Positions 5,559 through 7,002 of a stretch of DNA of 7,002 bases are shown here, in pieces (position 1 is the stretch's first letter; each line of letters begins with the position of its first letter). The stretch is taken from positions 1 to 7,002 of the forward strand of contig JAATVS010000157.1 of assembly GCA_014523695.1 (NCBI GenBank), read 5' to 3'. A model generated the notes under the pieces. The model was not told the origin of the DNA, searched no databases, and saw only the letters and a program-made list of their open reading frames with translations. Source of the DNA: Nitrososphaerales archaeon TH5895. GTDB lineage: Archaea > Thermoproteota > Nitrososphaeria > Nitrososphaerales > Nitrososphaeraceae. The position numbers and the translations under genes are program-made.

Positions 5559-6986
5559 TCAATGTAATTGTGGAACAAATGTATCCATGCTGCTGCTTAT
5601 CTGTTCATAACAGTATGCGATGGAGAGAATTATCTCTTCCTTAAATGGAGGTCCAACTATTTGAACTCCTACTGGCATATTGCTATTGGTAAACCCTATG
5701 GGAATACTAATGGCAGGTAGGCCAGTACTATTAAATACTATTGTATTTCGCAGTAAGGCTTGGCGAGTTTCTAACACAACGTTCTTGCCTACCCGAACAA
5801 TATTATCGACGACTCTAGGGGCAGGTACAATGGTACTAGGAACAACAATAGCGTCAATCTTCCGATCTGAAAACATGGCTAAGAACTCACTTTTTATTTC
5901 TTTTACCGTTCTTAGAGATTTAATATAATCGGCTGCTGATATTCTTTTGCCCTCTAGCAACATTTTTCTCACTTCAGGGCTATAATCCTCTGCTCTTCTG
6001 TTAATCCAATTTAGATGAACGTTTGTAGCCTCTGCAAGTCTAATGTTTCTCCACGACTCGTAGTATTCTTCCGTATCTTGCAGTTTTATGTCATCTATTA
6101 CTACAGTCTTCATCGAGCGTAAAAAATCAACAAACTCATAAAACAAGCCTGCTATTTCAGAGTGCAAACTGTCACAGAAATATTCATCTGGGACTGCAAT
6201 TCGTAGCCCCTTAAGATTTGGTTCCTCTATGATTTTAGTGTATGGAGGCACAGTATTTTTTGCTGAAGTGGCATCTAAAGCATCCCAACCAGCGGCGTAT
6301 TCCAACACGGCAGCCGCGTCCCATACGCTTTTTGTAATGCAACCTGCATGGTCCAGAGTGGGGGCTAATGGAAAGATATTATTCAAGCTAATTCTACCGT
6401 AAGTCGGTTTTAATCCAACAACGCCGCATAGCGATGCGGGAACCCTAATGGATCCTCCAGTATCTGTTCCTAAGGAAAATAAAACCATACCTGTTGAGAC
6501 AGCAACAGCAGATCCGCCGCTTGAGCCCCCTGACAGCCTGATTATATCCCACGGATTTTTAGAAGATCCGTAAAATGGATTTAACCCAGTTATTCCCGAA
6601 GCAAATTCATTTAAATTATTTGTACCGATGAGAATTGCCCCGGCTTTCTTCATTCTTCGCACAACAGATGCACTAAACTTGGGAACATGATCCGCAAGTA
6701 TTTTCGAACCTGCAGTACATCTAATTCCTTTTGCATGGATAATATCCTTAATTGAAAATGGGATACCATGTAAGGGGCCACGGTACCTTCCTTGACTGAT
6801 TTCTTTTTCGGCTATTTGAGCCTGTCTGAATAGTTCATCTCGCTCAATAACTGTAATAAATGCGTTTAGGATAGGATCTAATTTTTTGATCTTGTTCAAA
6901 GATACTTCAATTAATTCAGTAGGAGATATATCCCCACAGTTTATTTTCTCTGACAGACGCTTGATTGAAAAAATTGATGACCCCAC
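5559..6986 (-). CDS. Amidase-signature family hydrolase (general amidase, not a clear GatA)
   Basis: A 475-residue cytosolic amidase that hydrolyses a carboxamide to acid and ammonia through the Ser-cisSer-Lys triad. K80 lies in PFSIKD, the cis-Ser S155 in the Gly/Ser-rich loop SGGSSGGSA (152-160), and the nucleophile S179 in GTDTGGSIRVP (173-183), with the usual 24-residue spacing between the serines. The N-terminal helical part (1-65), the core fold and the C-terminal closing segment (GLPAISIPIGF, 422-432, then MPVGVQIVGPPF) are all present, so it is full length. It lacks the conserved SSNLARYDG region of tRNA amidotransferase subunit GatA and instead has LAEATNVHLNWINRRAEDYSPEVR (317-340), as in stand-alone amidases. 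The annotated start is GTG at 6986, but the frame stays open to the window edge, so a few more N-terminal residues are possible. Substrate unknown; it may supply ammonia from amides. Confidence 0.9.
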   Translation of the reverse strand: MGSSIFSIKRLSEKINCGDISPTELIEVSLNKIKKLDPILNAFITVIERDELFRQAQIAEKEISQGRYRGPLHGIPFSIKDIIHAKGIRCTAGSKILADHVPKFSASVVRRMKKAGAILIGTNNLNEFASGITGLNPFYGSSKNPWDIIRLSGGSSGGSAVAVSTGMVLFSLGTDTGGSIRVPASLCGVVGLKPTYGRISLNNIFPLAPTLDHAGCITKSVWDAAAVLEYAAGWDALDATSAKNTVPPYTKIIEEPNLKGLRIAVPDEYFCDSLHSEIAGLFYEFVDFLRSMKTVVIDDIKLQDTEEYYESWRNIRLAEATNVHLNWINRRAEDYSPEVRKMLLEGKRISAADYIKSLRTVKEIKSEFLAMFSDRKIDAIVVPSTIVPAPRVVDNIVRVGKNVVLETRQALLRNTIVFNSTGLPAISIPIGFTNSNMPVGVQIVGPPFKEEIILSIAYCYEQISSSMDTFVPQLH

Positions 6987-7002
6987 CTCTATCCCAACCC
7001 AA

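Noticed and set aside
5559..6986. Assignment of the amidase as GatA of the tRNA amidotransferase
   Set aside because: The GatA-specific central region is absent, and no gatB or gatC gene is adjacent within the window. The catalytic core alone does not distinguish the families.

Overview
The window looks like archaeal chromosomal DNA, most likely from an ammonia-oxidising thaumarchaeon (Nitrososphaeria; a Nitrososphaera/Nitrosocosmicus-type genome is my best guess). The reasons are low-to-moderate GC, ATG/GTG/TTG starts without clear Shine-Dalgarno sequences, TATA-like boxes at leaderless or short-leader distances, T-tract terminators, and long intergenic stretches. I assign the lineage by style and protein character only; no marker gene is present.

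Layout. Positions 1-139 hold the C-terminal end of a plus-strand, Asn-rich, probably secreted protein. Positions 140-732 are a gene-poor stretch with a hairpin and a scrap of possible decayed coding sequence. Positions 733-3446 (minus strand) carry a two-gene operon with a 4-base ATGA overlap: an Fe-S-type PD-(D/E)XK nuclease of the Cas4/Dna2/RecB kind, followed by a compact SF1 helicase of the UPF1/Dna2 kind. A divergent 375-bp intergenic region follows, then a small acidic protein gene on the plus strand (3822-3992) with its own TATA-like box and T7 terminator. Positions 3993-4331 are again gene-poor, with a possible broken small gene. Positions 4332-5291 (minus) encode a CDF-family zinc/divalent cation exporter whose upstream region holds a perfect palindrome over a TATA-like box and a tandem direct repeat. 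Positions 5559-6986 (minus) encode a complete amidase-signature hydrolase with a hairpin-plus-T-tract terminator.

The most interesting content is the nuclease-helicase pair. Its domains, read in gene order, match eukaryotic Dna2: Fe-S nuclease, then a probable beta-barrel/linker, then the helicase core beginning at the Q motif. The gene boundary falls just where the helicase core starts, so it looks like a naturally split Dna2, made as two chains from one transcript. It could serve DNA end resection/repair or be an antiviral/anti-plasmid module; the sequence alone does not decide. The other genes are ordinary metabolism and metal homeostasis and show no evident functional link to it.
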